In this document: in pieces, positions 30,521 to 40,506 of the stretch | Position numbering within the stretch: the first letter of the stretch is position 1 | How the letters are laid out: every line of letters begins with the position of its first letter | Source of the DNA: Propionibacteriaceae bacterium | GTDB lineage: Bacteria > Actinomycetota > Actinomycetes > Propionibacteriales > Propionibacteriaceae | Direction: 5' to 3' | Length of the DNA stretch: 64,000 bases | Assembly: GCA_031261455.1 (NCBI GenBank) | Contig: JAISJP010000007.1 | Location: 1-64,000 of the forward strand | The notes under the pieces: generated by a model | Database searches by the model: none | What the model saw: only the letters and a program-made list of their open reading frames with translations | What the model was told of the DNA's origin: nothing | Made by a program: the position numbers and the translations under genes

Positions 30521-31842
30521 GTGCAGACGCCGTCGCACCCGCGCTGTGGCCCGCTCCGCTCGCCAACGGGCCGATTAGCGCCGAAGTCAGCGTCCCTGGG
30601 TCAAAGTCTGAGACCAACCGGGCGCTGGTTCTGGCGGCCTTGTCAGACGGCCCAAGTGTCATTTCAGGGGTACTGCGCAGTCGCGATTCCGAGTTGATGA
30701 TCGCGGGACTGAGCGCCCTCGGTGTTGATATTCAGGACCTGGACGACGACACGCTACGTGTTAGTCCCCCGCACACGTTCACGCCCGCACCGGATGGCAT
30801 CGATGTGGGACTGGCGGGTACAGTGATGCGATTCTTGCCCCCCGTAGCCGCCCTGGCACCGGGCACCACCCGCTTCTTTGGCGATGAACGAGCTAGTCAG
30901 CGCCCCTTGGCTCCCCTGCTGGATGCTTTGCGACAGTTGGGCGTGACCATCGACTCGCCGACAGGTTCAGTGCCGTTTACGCTTACCTCTCCGACGGGTC
31001 CGCTGGGCCGGCGGGCGCGCATCGACTCGTCGACATCAAGCCAGTTCATCTCCGGCTTGCTGCTCGCCGCCTCTCGTTTTCCCGCCGGACTGGAACTGCG
31101 CCACGAGGGCGCATCAGTGCCCTCGCTGCCGCACATCGAGATGACTATTGAGATGGCTGCTAAGCACGGTGCCGTCATCGCCACTCCGGAACCGAACCAC
31201 TGGATCGTGGAGCCTCGCCCGCTGACCGCCGTTGGCGAGCGCGTGGAGCCAGACCTGACCAACGCCGCAGCATTCTTGATAGCCGCCACCATCACCGACG
31301 GCACCGTGCGCACGTATTGGCCGTCCGTCACCACACAACCCGGCGACGAGATTCTCGACATCCTTACCCGCTTCGGTGCGCACGTGCAGCGGGACCCGGC
31401 GACATCGTCCGTGACGGTAACCGGTTCCGGCACCCTGCATGGCTACGACTTCGACCTCAGTTCTGCCAGTGAACTGACGCCAGTTGTTGCAGGCCTGGCG
31501 GCGTTCGCCGAAGGGCAGACCCGCATAACGGGCGTCGGACACATTCGCGGTCACGAAACTGACCGCATTACCGCTATCGTGTCCATCCTGCGTGCCGTGG
31601 GCGTATCGGCAGAGGAGACCGAGGACGGTCTGCTCATCGGCACTCCCCTAGATAGCAACCCGACCAATGTGCCACAGCGACACGGGACTGATCTTGAGAC
31701 GTTCGCGGATCATCGCATCGCCCATTTGGGCGCACTGTTGGGCCTAAGAATCCCCGGCCTCCGGCTCATTGACGTCGCCACTACGGCAAAGACCATGCCA
31801 GACTTCCCGCAACGCTGGTCAGCGATGGTGGCCGCCTCATGA
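30517..31842 (+). CDS. aroA: 3-phosphoshikimate 1-carboxyvinyltransferase
   Basis: VPGSKSETNRALVLAALSDG, VGLAGTVMRFLPPVAAL, DSSTSSQFISGLLLAA. Confidence 0.97.
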   Translation: MSADAVAPALWPAPLANGPISAEVSVPGSKSETNRALVLAALSDGPSVISGVLRSRDSELMIAGLSALGVDIQDLDDDTLRVSPPHTFTPAPDGIDVGLAGTVMRFLPPVAALAPGTTRFFGDERASQRPLAPLLDALRQLGVTIDSPTGSVPFTLTSPTGPLGRRARIDSSTSSQFISGLLLAASRFPAGLELRHEGASVPSLPHIEMTIEMAAKHGAVIATPEPNHWIVEPRPLTAVGERVEPDLTNAAAFLIAATITDGTVRTYWPSVTTQPGDEILDILTRFGAHVQRDPATSSVTVTGSGTLHGYDFDLSSASELTPVVAGLAAFAEGQTRITGVGHIRGHETDRITAIVSILRAVGVSAEETEDGLLIGTPLDSNPTNVPQRHGTDLETFADHRIAHLGALLGLRIPGLRLIDVATTAKTMPDFPQRWSAMVAAS

Positions 31843-32876
31843 GTCCGCGCGTGCGCGACGGGCGCGACGCCGAGTTCTACGACGACGATGACGGTTCAGA
31901 CGTGTTCGAGCGGAGCACCGGATACTCGCGCCCCCGTACCAAGGTGCGCCCTGACTACTCAAAAGCCAAACTGGGGACGGTACTGGGAGTTGACCGTGGT
32001 CGCTTTGAGGTGTTGCTTGACGCTGCCGATGCGGGAGCGGGCGGCACTCCGCTCACTGTCCGGGCCATGAAAGCTCGACAACTTGGGCGTAAGGGCGTCA
32101 TTGTGGGCGACCGCGTTCGTCTCACTGGGGACACGTCCGGCAACACCGGTTCGCTGGCGCGCATCGCGTCCGTGGACGAGCGCACCACTGTGCTGCGCCG
32201 CACTGCCGACGATGACGATCCGTTTGAGCGCCCTATTGTGGCAAACGCCGACCAACTGCTCATCGTCACCGCGCTGGCTGATCCGCCACCGCGCCCCGGC
32301 ATGATCGACCGCATGTTGGTGGCCGCATACGACGCTCACATCGCCCCCATTTTGTGCTTGACCAAGGCCGACTTGGCACCCGCAGACGAACTGCTAGCCC
32401 AGTATGGACCACTCAATATTCCGATAGCAGAGGTCCAACCGGGCGGCGGGCTCGATGCCGTCCGAGCGCTGCTCAACGCCCATATCACCGTGTTTGTCGG
32501 GCATTCTGGCGTTGGTAAATCTACGTTGATCAACGCGCTGATTCCCGACGCCAACCGGGTGACTGGCGAGGTGAACGCTGTGACGGGACGCGGGCGTCAT
32601 ACCTCCACCTCAGCACTCGCCTTGGCCCTGCCCGGCAGCACTGGTTGGGTAATCGATACTCCCGGCGTCCGCAGTTTCGGGTTGTCTCATGTGGACGTCG
32701 ATTCAGTGCTGGGGGCGTTCCCAGACCTTGCCGAGATCGCCACCCACTGTCCGCGTGGCTGCACCCACCAGTCCACGTCCCCAGACTGCGCCATTCAGGC
32801 CGCTCTTGAGTCTGGAGCGCTGGACCCGGCACGTTTGGCTTCGCTGCGGCGTATCTTGACCGCGTTGCATGGTTGA
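31839..32876 (+). CDS. rsgA: Ribosome small-subunit-dependent GTPase A
   Basis: Circularly permuted GTPase: LTKADL, GHSGVGKSTLINAL, DTPGVRSFGL, C-terminal Cys/His zinc motif. Confidence 0.95.
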   Translation: MSPRVRDGRDAEFYDDDDGSDVFERSTGYSRPRTKVRPDYSKAKLGTVLGVDRGRFEVLLDAADAGAGGTPLTVRAMKARQLGRKGVIVGDRVRLTGDTSGNTGSLARIASVDERTTVLRRTADDDDPFERPIVANADQLLIVTALADPPPRPGMIDRMLVAAYDAHIAPILCLTKADLAPADELLAQYGPLNIPIAEVQPGGGLDAVRALLNAHITVFVGHSGVGKSTLINALIPDANRVTGEVNAVTGRGRHTSTSALALALPGSTGWVIDTPGVRSFGLSHVDVDSVLGAFPDLAEIATHCPRGCTHQSTSPDCAIQAALESGALDPARLASLRRILTALHG

Positions 32877-32926
32877 GTCAGCGCGCCAGCACCGCACGCG
32901 CCCCACGCCACGGGTATTCTGAATCC

Positions 32927-33718
32927 ATGGCCGACTACACCGACGACCTCCGTTTTGCACATCTGCTCGCCGACAACGCGGATTCCATCGCGCTTGCCCG
33001 TTTCAAAGCCCACGACCTGCAACTCGATGAGAAACCAGACCACACTTGGGTTACCGACGCCGACAAGAGCGTGGAAGAGACCATCAGAAAGATGCTCGCC
33101 ACCAGCCGTCCGCGCGACGCTATTCACGGCGAGGAGATGGACGATACCGGCTACGGTCCGCGCCGCTGGGTCATCGACCCCATCGATGGCACCCACAACT
33201 ACATGCGGGGCGTGCCGGTCTGGGCAACTCTCATTGGTCTGATGATCGACGGCGAGGTGCGCGTGGGCGTGGTGTCCGCACCCAGCTTGGGCAGACGCTG
33301 GTGGGCCAGTGAAGGCACTGGTGCCTACGTCGGCAAGTCGCTGTTCAACGCCACCAAGCTACATGTGTCCAACATCCAGCGAGTCGAGGACTCTTTCTTG
33401 TCATACGGCGAAGTTGGCGAGTGGATTGAAGAGGGCCGCGGACAACAGTTCGTCGACCTGATGCGCGACTGCAACCGCACCAGAGCATTCGGGGACTTCT
33501 GGCACTACATGATGGTTGCCGAGGGTGCGATCGACATCGCCTGCGAACCCGATTTGGCGCTCTACGACATGGCTGCTCTCGACGTGATCGTGCGCGAGGC
33601 TGGTGGTCGCTTCACCAACTTGGACGGACAAGACGGTCCGGTTGGTCCCGGAGCACTCGCCACCAACGGCTTGCTGCATGACGAGGTGCTGGCACGTTTG
33701 GCGGTCCACGCGGCGTAG
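32927..33718 (+). CDS. hisN: Inositol monophosphatase-family histidinol-phosphatase
   Basis: VTDADKSVEETIRKML, HGEEMDDTG, WVIDPIDGTHNYMRGVPVWATLIGL, ALYDMAALDVIVREAGG. Confidence 0.9.
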   Translation: MADYTDDLRFAHLLADNADSIALARFKAHDLQLDEKPDHTWVTDADKSVEETIRKMLATSRPRDAIHGEEMDDTGYGPRRWVIDPIDGTHNYMRGVPVWATLIGLMIDGEVRVGVVSAPSLGRRWWASEGTGAYVGKSLFNATKLHVSNIQRVEDSFLSYGEVGEWIEEGRGQQFVDLMRDCNRTRAFGDFWHYMMVAEGAIDIACEPDLALYDMAALDVIVREAGGRFTNLDGQDGPVGPGALATNGLLHDEVLARLAVHAA

Positions 33719-33893
33719 ATCCACGACGCGTGGCACCCGCACGGACTGCCGAGTCAACCGACCGCAGGAAGCAGCACGGATCCGGCATGTGGCACACCAA
33801 TATCTTGTACCGTTCCAATGCCGACAATCCGCAAATCACGCGCGCGGTACGCAAAACCCGCAGGCTGGGCTTGCCGTCCCTTGGCCGTATGCC

Positions 33894-35093
33894 CTAGTCG
33901 CGAATGACGCGCACGCGAATGGCTTCGGACATGGCGGAGAGCTCCTCGGTCAGTCCGCGGTCGGCGGCGCTCACATCGGTGATGACGTAGCCGTACTCTC
34001 CACGCGTGCTCAACGCTTGGAAGGCAACGTTGGCGCTGTGGTCGGCCAGGACCGCGTTCAGCTTGGCGAGCACGCCGGGCACGTTATGGTGGAAGTGCAA
34101 CACGCGATGCCCGCCCGTGCGCTCCGGGCCCTGCACGTTGGGCAGGTTCACGCTCATCACCGTCGAGCCGGTGCTGACAAACTCGAACAGCTTGCCAGCG
34201 ACGTAGTGACCTATGTCAACCTGTGCCTCTTGCGTGGAACCGCCGACGTGCGGGGTGAGAATCACGTTGTCGATACCCTGCAGTTCGTGCACAAACGGGT
34301 CACCGGCACTCTTCGGCTCGCTGGGGAACACGTCAATGCTGGCACCAGCGAGGTGTCCGCTGCGCAGGTGTCGCGCCAACGAACCCAGATCGACCACGTG
34401 ACCACGAGACAGGTTCATCAGGAACGCACGATCCTTCATCTTGGCGATCACCGACTCGTCGAACAGGCCAGAGTTGGAGGCGCGCCCGTCAACGTGAATG
34501 GTGACCACGTCGGCTGCCTCCACCAACTCGTCCAGCGTAAGGCAGCGTTTGGCGTTACCAAGAGCCAGTTTGTCGGCGATATCAAAGTAGATGACGCGCA
34601 TGCCGTAGCTCTCGGCGAGCACGGAGAGCTGCGAGCCGATGTTGCCGTAGCCGACGATGCCGATGGTCTTGCCGCGCACTTCATGGGAGCCAGTGGCCGA
34701 CTTTACCCACTTGCCCTGATGCATCTGCGTGCTGCGATCCGTCAGGTGGCGCGCCAGCACGATGATCTCGGCCATCACCAACTCCACCACAGAACGGGTG
34801 TTGGAGAACGGGGCGTTGAACACGGCGATTCCACGCGCGGCGGCAGCGTCCAGGTCGATCTGGTTAGTGCCGATACAGAACGCGCCAATGGCAAGCAGGG
34901 AGTCCGGCGCAGCGGCGAGCACCTCGGCCGTTACCTTGGTGTTGGACCGGATGCCCAAGAGCGACACGCCATCCAGCGCTGCGATCAGGTCGTCGGTACC
35001 GAGAGCACCCGCTCTGGTTTCGACCTCAAGACCAGCGGCCTCAAGAATAGCGACGGCGTCGGGATGAATGTTCTCAAGCAAAAGGGCCTTCAT
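33894..35093 (-). CDS. serA: D-3-phosphoglycerate dehydrogenase (C-terminal ACT region)
   Basis: GIRSNTKVTAEVL, GKTIGIVGYGNIGSQLSVLAESYGM, LTPHVGGSTQEAQVDIG. Confidence 0.94.
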   Translation of the reverse strand: MKALLLENIHPDAVAILEAAGLEVETRAGALGTDDLIAALDGVSLLGIRSNTKVTAEVLAAAPDSLLAIGAFCIGTNQIDLDAAAARGIAVFNAPFSNTRSVVELVMAEIIVLARHLTDRSTQMHQGKWVKSATGSHEVRGKTIGIVGYGNIGSQLSVLAESYGMRVIYFDIADKLALGNAKRCLTLDELVEAADVVTIHVDGRASNSGLFDESVIAKMKDRAFLMNLSRGHVVDLGSLARHLRSGHLAGASIDVFPSEPKSAGDPFVHELQGIDNVILTPHVGGSTQEAQVDIGHYVAGKLFEFVSTGSTVMSVNLPNVQGPERTGGHRVLHFHHNVPGVLAKLNAVLADHSANVAFQALSTRGEYGYVITDVSAADRGLTEELSAMSEAIRVRVIRD

Positions 35094-35155
35094 TTACTCA
35101 ATGATATTGGCAAGCTGCAACCCTCGCGACTTCGCGTCTCAATTAGACGCAATCT

Positions 35156-36034
35156 TTACCAAGCGCGAATCGTGGGGACCGAGGCCAGCAGCTCTTGAGT
35201 GTACGGGTCTTGCGGATTGGCGTAGACCTCGGCAACATCGCCGGACTCGACAATTCGTCCGGACTTCATCACCAGCACCGAGTCGCAGACGTGACGGACC
35301 ACCGCTAGATCATGCGAGACGAACAGCAGCGTCAGACCGTCGTCAAGCACGCGGTCCACGATTAGGTTGAGCACATGGGCGCGCACGCTGACATCTAGCG
35401 CGGACACTGCCTCGTCGGCGATCAGGATGGACGGTCTGGGAGCAAGGGCGCGGGCGATGGCTATGCGTTGCCGCTGTCCACCAGAGAACTCGTGCGGGTA
35501 GCGGTCAGCCATCGCAGGCTCAAGGCCCATCTTCACCATAACGTCGGTCAAGCGCGCAGCCCGGGCTTCTTGGGTGTCGGGAATCTTGCCGGAGCGCTTG
35601 ATCAGCGGAGAGCGCAACGGCTCGCTGATGATGCGTCCCACCTTCATGCGGGGATCAAGCGACGAACGCGGGTCTTGGAACACCATCTGCAGTTCGCTGC
35701 GCAGGGGGGCCAACTGGTTTTCGCGCCAGTCCTGCATCGGCTCGCCCCGGAACAGTATCTCGCCCGATGAGGGACGCATCAAGCCGGCGAGCATACGCAC
35801 GACGGTGGACTTGCCAGAGCCGGACTCCCCCACGATGCCGAGTCGCTGGCCGGGCGTGACGGTGAAGGACACGTCGTCAACCGCGATCACGGATTTTGCG
35901 GCACCCCCCGAGCGTTTGAAGACGCGCGAGACGCCGCGTACCTCGAAATCGAATGTCGTCGCCGCCGAAGGCCCAGTCGCTTTGGCATTGGCGTCAGGGG
36001 CGGTCAGGTCGAACTCTGCCTGTGGACCGCTCAT
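35156..36034 (-). CDS. Oligopeptide/dipeptide ABC transporter ATP-binding protein (DppF/OppF-like)
   Basis: GESGSGKSTVVRMLAGL, EFSGGQRQRIAIARALAPRPSILIADEAVSALDVS. Confidence 0.92.
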   Translation of the reverse strand: MSGPQAEFDLTAPDANAKATGPSAATTFDFEVRGVSRVFKRSGGAAKSVIAVDDVSFTVTPGQRLGIVGESGSGKSTVVRMLAGLMRPSSGEILFRGEPMQDWRENQLAPLRSELQMVFQDPRSSLDPRMKVGRIISEPLRSPLIKRSGKIPDTQEARAARLTDVMVKMGLEPAMADRYPHEFSGGQRQRIAIARALAPRPSILIADEAVSALDVSVRAHVLNLIVDRVLDDGLTLLFVSHDLAVVRHVCDSVLVMKSGRIVESGDVAEVYANPQDPYTQELLASVPTIRAW

Positions 36035-36897
36035 GCGTCCTCCAAGAAGTCTTCGATGACCGGCAGGCGCTCGCCGGGAGCCACCAGGTCGAGTCTTGCC
36101 GTCGCCACAAGGCCTTTTGTGTACGGGTGGATGGGGGCTTCGAAGATCTGCTGCACACTGCCCTGCTCCACGATCTCGCCGTGATACATCACCATCACGT
36201 CGGCACACACCTGAGAGATGACCGCTAGGTCGTGGCTGATGAACAGGCTGGCGGCGCCAACAGCAGCCAACTCGTCGTCGATCAGCCGCAGCACACGCGC
36301 CTGTACCGTCACGTCCAGCGCAGTGGTAGGTTCGTCAAAGATCACCAAGTCCGGGCGGTTGATGAGCGCCATCGCGATCATGGCACGCTGACGCTGCCCG
36401 CCCGACAGCTGGTGTACATACGAGTCTGCCACACGCACGGGGTCATGCAGCCCCACTTCGTCGAGCATCTGCAGCACCCGTTCGCGGGCGTTATCGACGA
36501 TCTGCTCTTGCGCGACGCCGTACTTGTCTGCATCTTTGCCACGCGCGTAATGGAGCCTGAGCACCTCAGCCGCCTGAAGACCCACTTTCATGGTGGGGTC
36601 TAGGGCGGTCATCGGCTCTTGGAACACCATGGTCATGCGGTCACCGCGCAGCCTGGAGTACTCGTCGTCACGCAAAGTGGTGAGTTCGTGGCCGTCAAAG
36701 CTGACGGATCCGCTCAGCGACGCATTGTCGGGCAGCAAACCCATGATGGCAAGGGCGGTCACCGATTTGCCGGAGCCGGATTCGCCGATGAGGCCGAGAC
36801 GTTGTCCGGCATCGAGTGTGAACGACACGTTGCTGAGCGCACGACTGCGGCGCTTGCCAAACTCTAAGATCAGGTCAGCGACTTCTAGAAGGCTCAT
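36031..36897 (-). CDS. Oligopeptide/dipeptide ABC transporter ATP-binding protein (DppD/OppD-like)
   Basis: GESGSGKSVTALAIMGLLP, QLSGGQRQRAMIAMALINRPDLVIFDEPTTALDVT, HPYTKGL. Confidence 0.93.
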   Translation of the reverse strand: MSLLEVADLILEFGKRRSRALSNVSFTLDAGQRLGLIGESGSGKSVTALAIMGLLPDNASLSGSVSFDGHELTTLRDDEYSRLRGDRMTMVFQEPMTALDPTMKVGLQAAEVLRLHYARGKDADKYGVAQEQIVDNARERVLQMLDEVGLHDPVRVADSYVHQLSGGQRQRAMIAMALINRPDLVIFDEPTTALDVTVQARVLRLIDDELAAVGAASLFISHDLAVISQVCADVMVMYHGEIVEQGSVQQIFEAPIHPYTKGLVATARLDLVAPGERLPVIEDFLEDA

Positions 36898-37712
36898 CTC
36901 ACCTCCTGAAGACGGGGGTCGAGCAGTTCCCGCAGACCGTCACCCAACAGGTTGAAACCCAGCACCGCCAGCCCGACGAATAACGCTGGCCAGACGGCCA
37001 TGTTTGGGTCGGAGAACAGGAAGCGCTGCGCGTCGAAGAGCATACGCCCCCATGTTGGCACGGTTGATGGGGCGGACAATCCCAGATACGACAGGGCCGC
37101 CTCGGCTAGGATGGCGAGGCCAAAACTGACGCTGGCTTGCACCAAGATGACTGGCGCGATGTTGGGCACAACATGGTTCCAAGCGACGGAGAGTCGCGGA
37201 ATGCCAGCCGAGCGGGCTGCGACGATGTAGTCCTGACTCATCACTTGTAACGTTGCAGATCGGGACATGCGTGCAAACGCGGGGATCGATGAGATGCCGA
37301 TGGACACCATGGCGGTGACAATGGAGCCACCACCGTTGACGGCGGCCAACAGGATGGCGAGCAGCAGCGCCGGGAAGGCGAACACGATGTCACAAGCCCG
37401 CATGATGAGACTGCCCGGCCAACTCTTCGAGATGCCCGCGACGATGCCCAGCGGCACGCCGATCAGCGCGCCGATGCCCACCGCGATCACGCCCACCAAA
37501 ATGCAGGTGCGCGACCCGGCGAGGATGCGCGAGAAGATATCCAGCCCGAAGTTGTCAGTGCCCATGATGTGCGGCCAACCGGGGCATTGTAGAGCGTCAA
37601 CTGAGTTCACTTTTCCGGGGTCAAACGGCGTCCACACCAACGACACCAACGCCAGCAGCACCATGAAACCCACCAGCGAGGCACCGAGCTTCAACGACAA
37701 CGGCAGTTTCAC
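36894..37712 (-). CDS. Oligopeptide ABC transporter permease (DppC-like), GTG start
   Basis: HIMGTDNFGLDIFSRILAGSRTCILVGV; FARMSRSATLQVMSQDYIVAARSAGIPRLSVAWNHVVPN. Confidence 0.92.
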   Translation of the reverse strand: MKLPLSLKLGASLVGFMVLLALVSLVWTPFDPGKVNSVDALQCPGWPHIMGTDNFGLDIFSRILAGSRTCILVGVIAVGIGALIGVPLGIVAGISKSWPGSLIMRACDIVFAFPALLLAILLAAVNGGGSIVTAMVSIGISSIPAFARMSRSATLQVMSQDYIVAARSAGIPRLSVAWNHVVPNIAPVILVQASVSFGLAILAEAALSYLGLSAPSTVPTWGRMLFDAQRFLFSDPNMAVWPALFVGLAVLGFNLLGDGLRELLDPRLQEVR

Positions 37713-38677
37713 TCGTCCACCTCCTCGGCGTCGGAGCGCAGGCGGGGGTCGATAACAACGTAGAGCATGTCCACAACGGCGTTGATGACCAGAATGAGCG
37801 CCACCAACAGCATCACGATGGCCTGCACAATGGGTAGATCGCGATTGGACACCGACTGGAGCAGCAGATCGCCCAGGCCGTGGATGGCAAACACCCGCTC
37901 CACCACGATGGCGCCGACGAACAGGGTGGCAAGTTGCAGGGCTAACACCGTCACCACTTGGAGCGCAGCGTTGCGCACCCCGTGGCGACGCACCGCAGCC
38001 ATCATCGGCCAACCAATTGAGCGGGCGGTGCGGAAGTAGTCCTCCTGCAGCACGTCGATAAAGGCGTTGCGCACGTAACGCACCAACACCGCACTCTGCA
38101 CCAGCGCCAGCGACACACACGGCAAGATCAGGCGTCTGGCCCAGTCAACAGGATTTTCGAGCAGAGGAGTGTAGCCGTTAGCGGGCAGCCAACCCAACCA
38201 GACCGCGAACAACAGCACTAGCAGAATGCCCGCTAAGAACGCAGGAACAGCCATGCCGAGTTGCGAGATCACAGAGACGATCTGACCAGAGAACCGTTTG
38301 CGGTTCAGCGCTGCGAAACGACCCAACGGCAGCACTACCGCCACTGCCAGCGCCATGCCGACAAACACCAGCCACGCGGTAATCGCCAAGCGAGGTGCGA
38401 TAAGTGGGCCAATGGCCTCGTGCGTGAACGCGGAGCGACCGAAGTCGAGCGTCAACATGCCTGACATCCAGTCAAAATAACGCACGATCAGCGGATCGTT
38501 GAGCCCCATCTGCTCCTGTAGTCCTGCTACCGCCTCTGGGGTCGCGCCACTGCCGAGAATCACCTGTGACACGTCGCCGGGGAGGGCGTTGATCAGGAGA
38601 AATACCACAGCAGACGCCACCAGCAGGCACGCCACAAAGACGGCAAATCTGCGCAGAAGCACATGAGCGATTCTCAC
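37709..38677 (-). CDS. Oligopeptide ABC transporter permease (DppB-like)
   Basis: RYVRNAFIDVLQEDYFRTARSIGWP EAA loop; VVERVFAIHGLGDLLLQSV. Confidence 0.92.
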   Translation of the reverse strand: MRIAHVLLRRFAVFVACLLVASAVVFLLINALPGDVSQVILGSGATPEAVAGLQEQMGLNDPLIVRYFDWMSGMLTLDFGRSAFTHEAIGPLIAPRLAITAWLVFVGMALAVAVVLPLGRFAALNRKRFSGQIVSVISQLGMAVPAFLAGILLVLLFAVWLGWLPANGYTPLLENPVDWARRLILPCVSLALVQSAVLVRYVRNAFIDVLQEDYFRTARSIGWPMMAAVRRHGVRNAALQVVTVLALQLATLFVGAIVVERVFAIHGLGDLLLQSVSNRDLPIVQAIVMLLVALILVINAVVDMLYVVIDPRLRSDAEEVDE

Positions 38678-38745
38678 GGGATACTAACCTACCGGACCGG
38701 GACGCAAAAGCACGTTCGGGCTGTATTCGCCTTGCGAGCTTGGCC

Positions 38746-40251
38746 CTAGGTGTGGGAGATCGCGGTCACGTCAAACGACCAACCGATGGAGTTCTGCGGC
38801 ACGCCTTGGAACCCAACGCGGGATACCTTGATGGACGGCAGCAACCACAACCAGTCGGCAGCTGCGTCGTCCGCAAGGATACGCGCGGCAGCCTTCATGT
38901 CTGCGACCTGCGTCTCGGTAGCGGAAATCTCTGCCTCAGCGACCAGACGCTGGAACTCGGGGTTGTTGTAGTGCCAGTAGTAGTCCGGGTTGGCCCACTT
39001 GTCGATGTCACGCGGCTCCACATGGGAGACGATGGTGATGTCATAGTTGGAGTTGACCATCACCTCGTCCACCCAGCGGGCCGGGAACTCCAACTCGTCC
39101 ACCACGATGGTGATGCCGATGTCGGCCAACTGGGACACGATGAACGGTGCCGCACCGGTGGCGTAAGGCAGCGTGGGGATGCGCAGTCGCAGCGTCAGAC
39201 CGTCAGCATAACCTGCCTCAGCGAGCAGTTCGCGAGCGTTCGCCGGGTCAAACGCGTAGGTGCCAGACAGGTCCTCATACCACGGATCCGACGGGGGCAC
39301 CATGGAGCCGATCAGGGTGCCGTAGCCCGCCCAAACGGCGTCACGCATGGACGCACGGTCCAGCCCCAAGCAGATAGCCTGACGCACGCGAATGTCGGAG
39401 AGCGCCTCGCTCTGGTGGTTGAAGCCCATCACGATCTCACCGTTAGTGTCGCCGATAACCGTCTGGTACTTGGACGTGTCAGAGAACTGCTGCAACGCCT
39501 GCGGTGCGGACAGGTTAGAGATGATGTCAAGGTCACCGGAGAGCATCGCGGTGGTCATCGAGTTCGGGTCCGCGTAGTACCGGAACGTGACCGTGTCGAA
39601 GTTGCCCGCAGTGCCCCAGTAGTTGGGGTTCCGGGTGAGAATGACGGCCTCGCCCTTGCGCCACTCCTTCAACTGGTACGGGCCCGAGCCAGCAGGGGTG
39701 GTAGCCAGCGACTCCTCAGTCGCGGTCGGGTCAATGATGGCGCCCAACGAGCCCGCCATGTTGTACAGCCACGAGTTTGACGGCTGACTCAGCGTCACCT
39801 TCAGCGTGGCCGGATCGACAACCTCGGTGTTTGCCACCAGCGCCATCCAGCCCTTGTTGACAGGCGTGACCCGCTCATTGGTCTGAATGCGGTTGATGTT
39901 GAACGCCACCGCTGCTGCGTCCACAGGCGCGCCAGAGAAGAACTTGGCTCCGCTGCGCAGTTTGAACGTGTAAACCAATTGGTCGGTGGCCACAGACCAC
40001 TCAGCGGCCAGCAGGGGGCGCAAAGCGCCGTCCGGATCCAACTTCACCAGCGTCTCATAGACGTTGTACAGCAGAGCCTCAGGGATAGCGACCGCAGAGT
40101 TTGTCGTCGGATCCATGGAGTCAGGGGAAGCCGTCGCGCCGATGCGCAGCGACGTGGGCTTGTCGTCATCCTCCGGCGAGCAAGCCGTGGTGATGCCGCA
40201 AGCAAGCGCAAGCGCGAGGACGGCAGCAACAATCGAACAGTTTCTCCGCAT
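38746..40251 (-). CDS. Peptide ABC transporter substrate-binding lipoprotein (SBP family 5)
   Basis: Lipobox-like ALALACGITTAC; LRIGATASPDSMDPTTNSA; family 5 layout. Confidence 0.92.
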   Translation of the reverse strand: MRRNCSIVAAVLALALACGITTACSPEDDDKPTSLRIGATASPDSMDPTTNSAVAIPEALLYNVYETLVKLDPDGALRPLLAAEWSVATDQLVYTFKLRSGAKFFSGAPVDAAAVAFNINRIQTNERVTPVNKGWMALVANTEVVDPATLKVTLSQPSNSWLYNMAGSLGAIIDPTATEESLATTPAGSGPYQLKEWRKGEAVILTRNPNYWGTAGNFDTVTFRYYADPNSMTTAMLSGDLDIISNLSAPQALQQFSDTSKYQTVIGDTNGEIVMGFNHQSEALSDIRVRQAICLGLDRASMRDAVWAGYGTLIGSMVPPSDPWYEDLSGTYAFDPANARELLAEAGYADGLTLRLRIPTLPYATGAAPFIVSQLADIGITIVVDELEFPARWVDEVMVNSNYDITIVSHVEPRDIDKWANPDYYWHYNNPEFQRLVAEAEISATETQVADMKAAARILADDAAADWLWLLPSIKVSRVGFQGVPQNSIGWSFDVTAISHT

Positions 40252-40408
40252 TGAAAACGCCTTTCGGTGTGGGCCTTGATAGTCCGTCTCGCATGAGTCT
40301 AGTCCCCGAAAGGTCTGTTGACGACACCAACAGTGCTACGCCTTCTTGGTAGTCCGCGCACAACCCCTTTCTGTCACCCCGTCAGTCGCAGTGTCCACTC
40401 CTGAGGCC

Positions 40409-40446
40409 ATGGATTCTGCTGCAGCGCTTGGCTTGCACAGAATGAC
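40409..40446 (+). repeat. Dispersed repeat copy 3a
   Basis: ATGGATTCTGCTGCAGCGCTTGGCTTGCACAGAATGAC. Confidence 0.55.
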
Positions 40447-40473
40447 AGGGAGGAGCGGGGTGCCTCCGCCCGC

Positions 40474-40501
40474 CACCCCGCGCGAAGTCACAGGGTCCAT
40501 T
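40474..40501 (-). repeat. Dispersed repeat copy 3b (inverted relative to 3a)
   Basis: Minus strand AATGGACCCTGTGACTTCGCGCGGGGTG, matches the consensus with substitutions. Confidence 0.5.
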
Positions 40502-40506
40502 GTGGC

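Noticed and set aside
33603-35198. 531-aa plus-strand ORF opposite serA
   Set aside because: Shadow ORF from GC-rich codon structure; no family-like motifs and serA fully explains the region.
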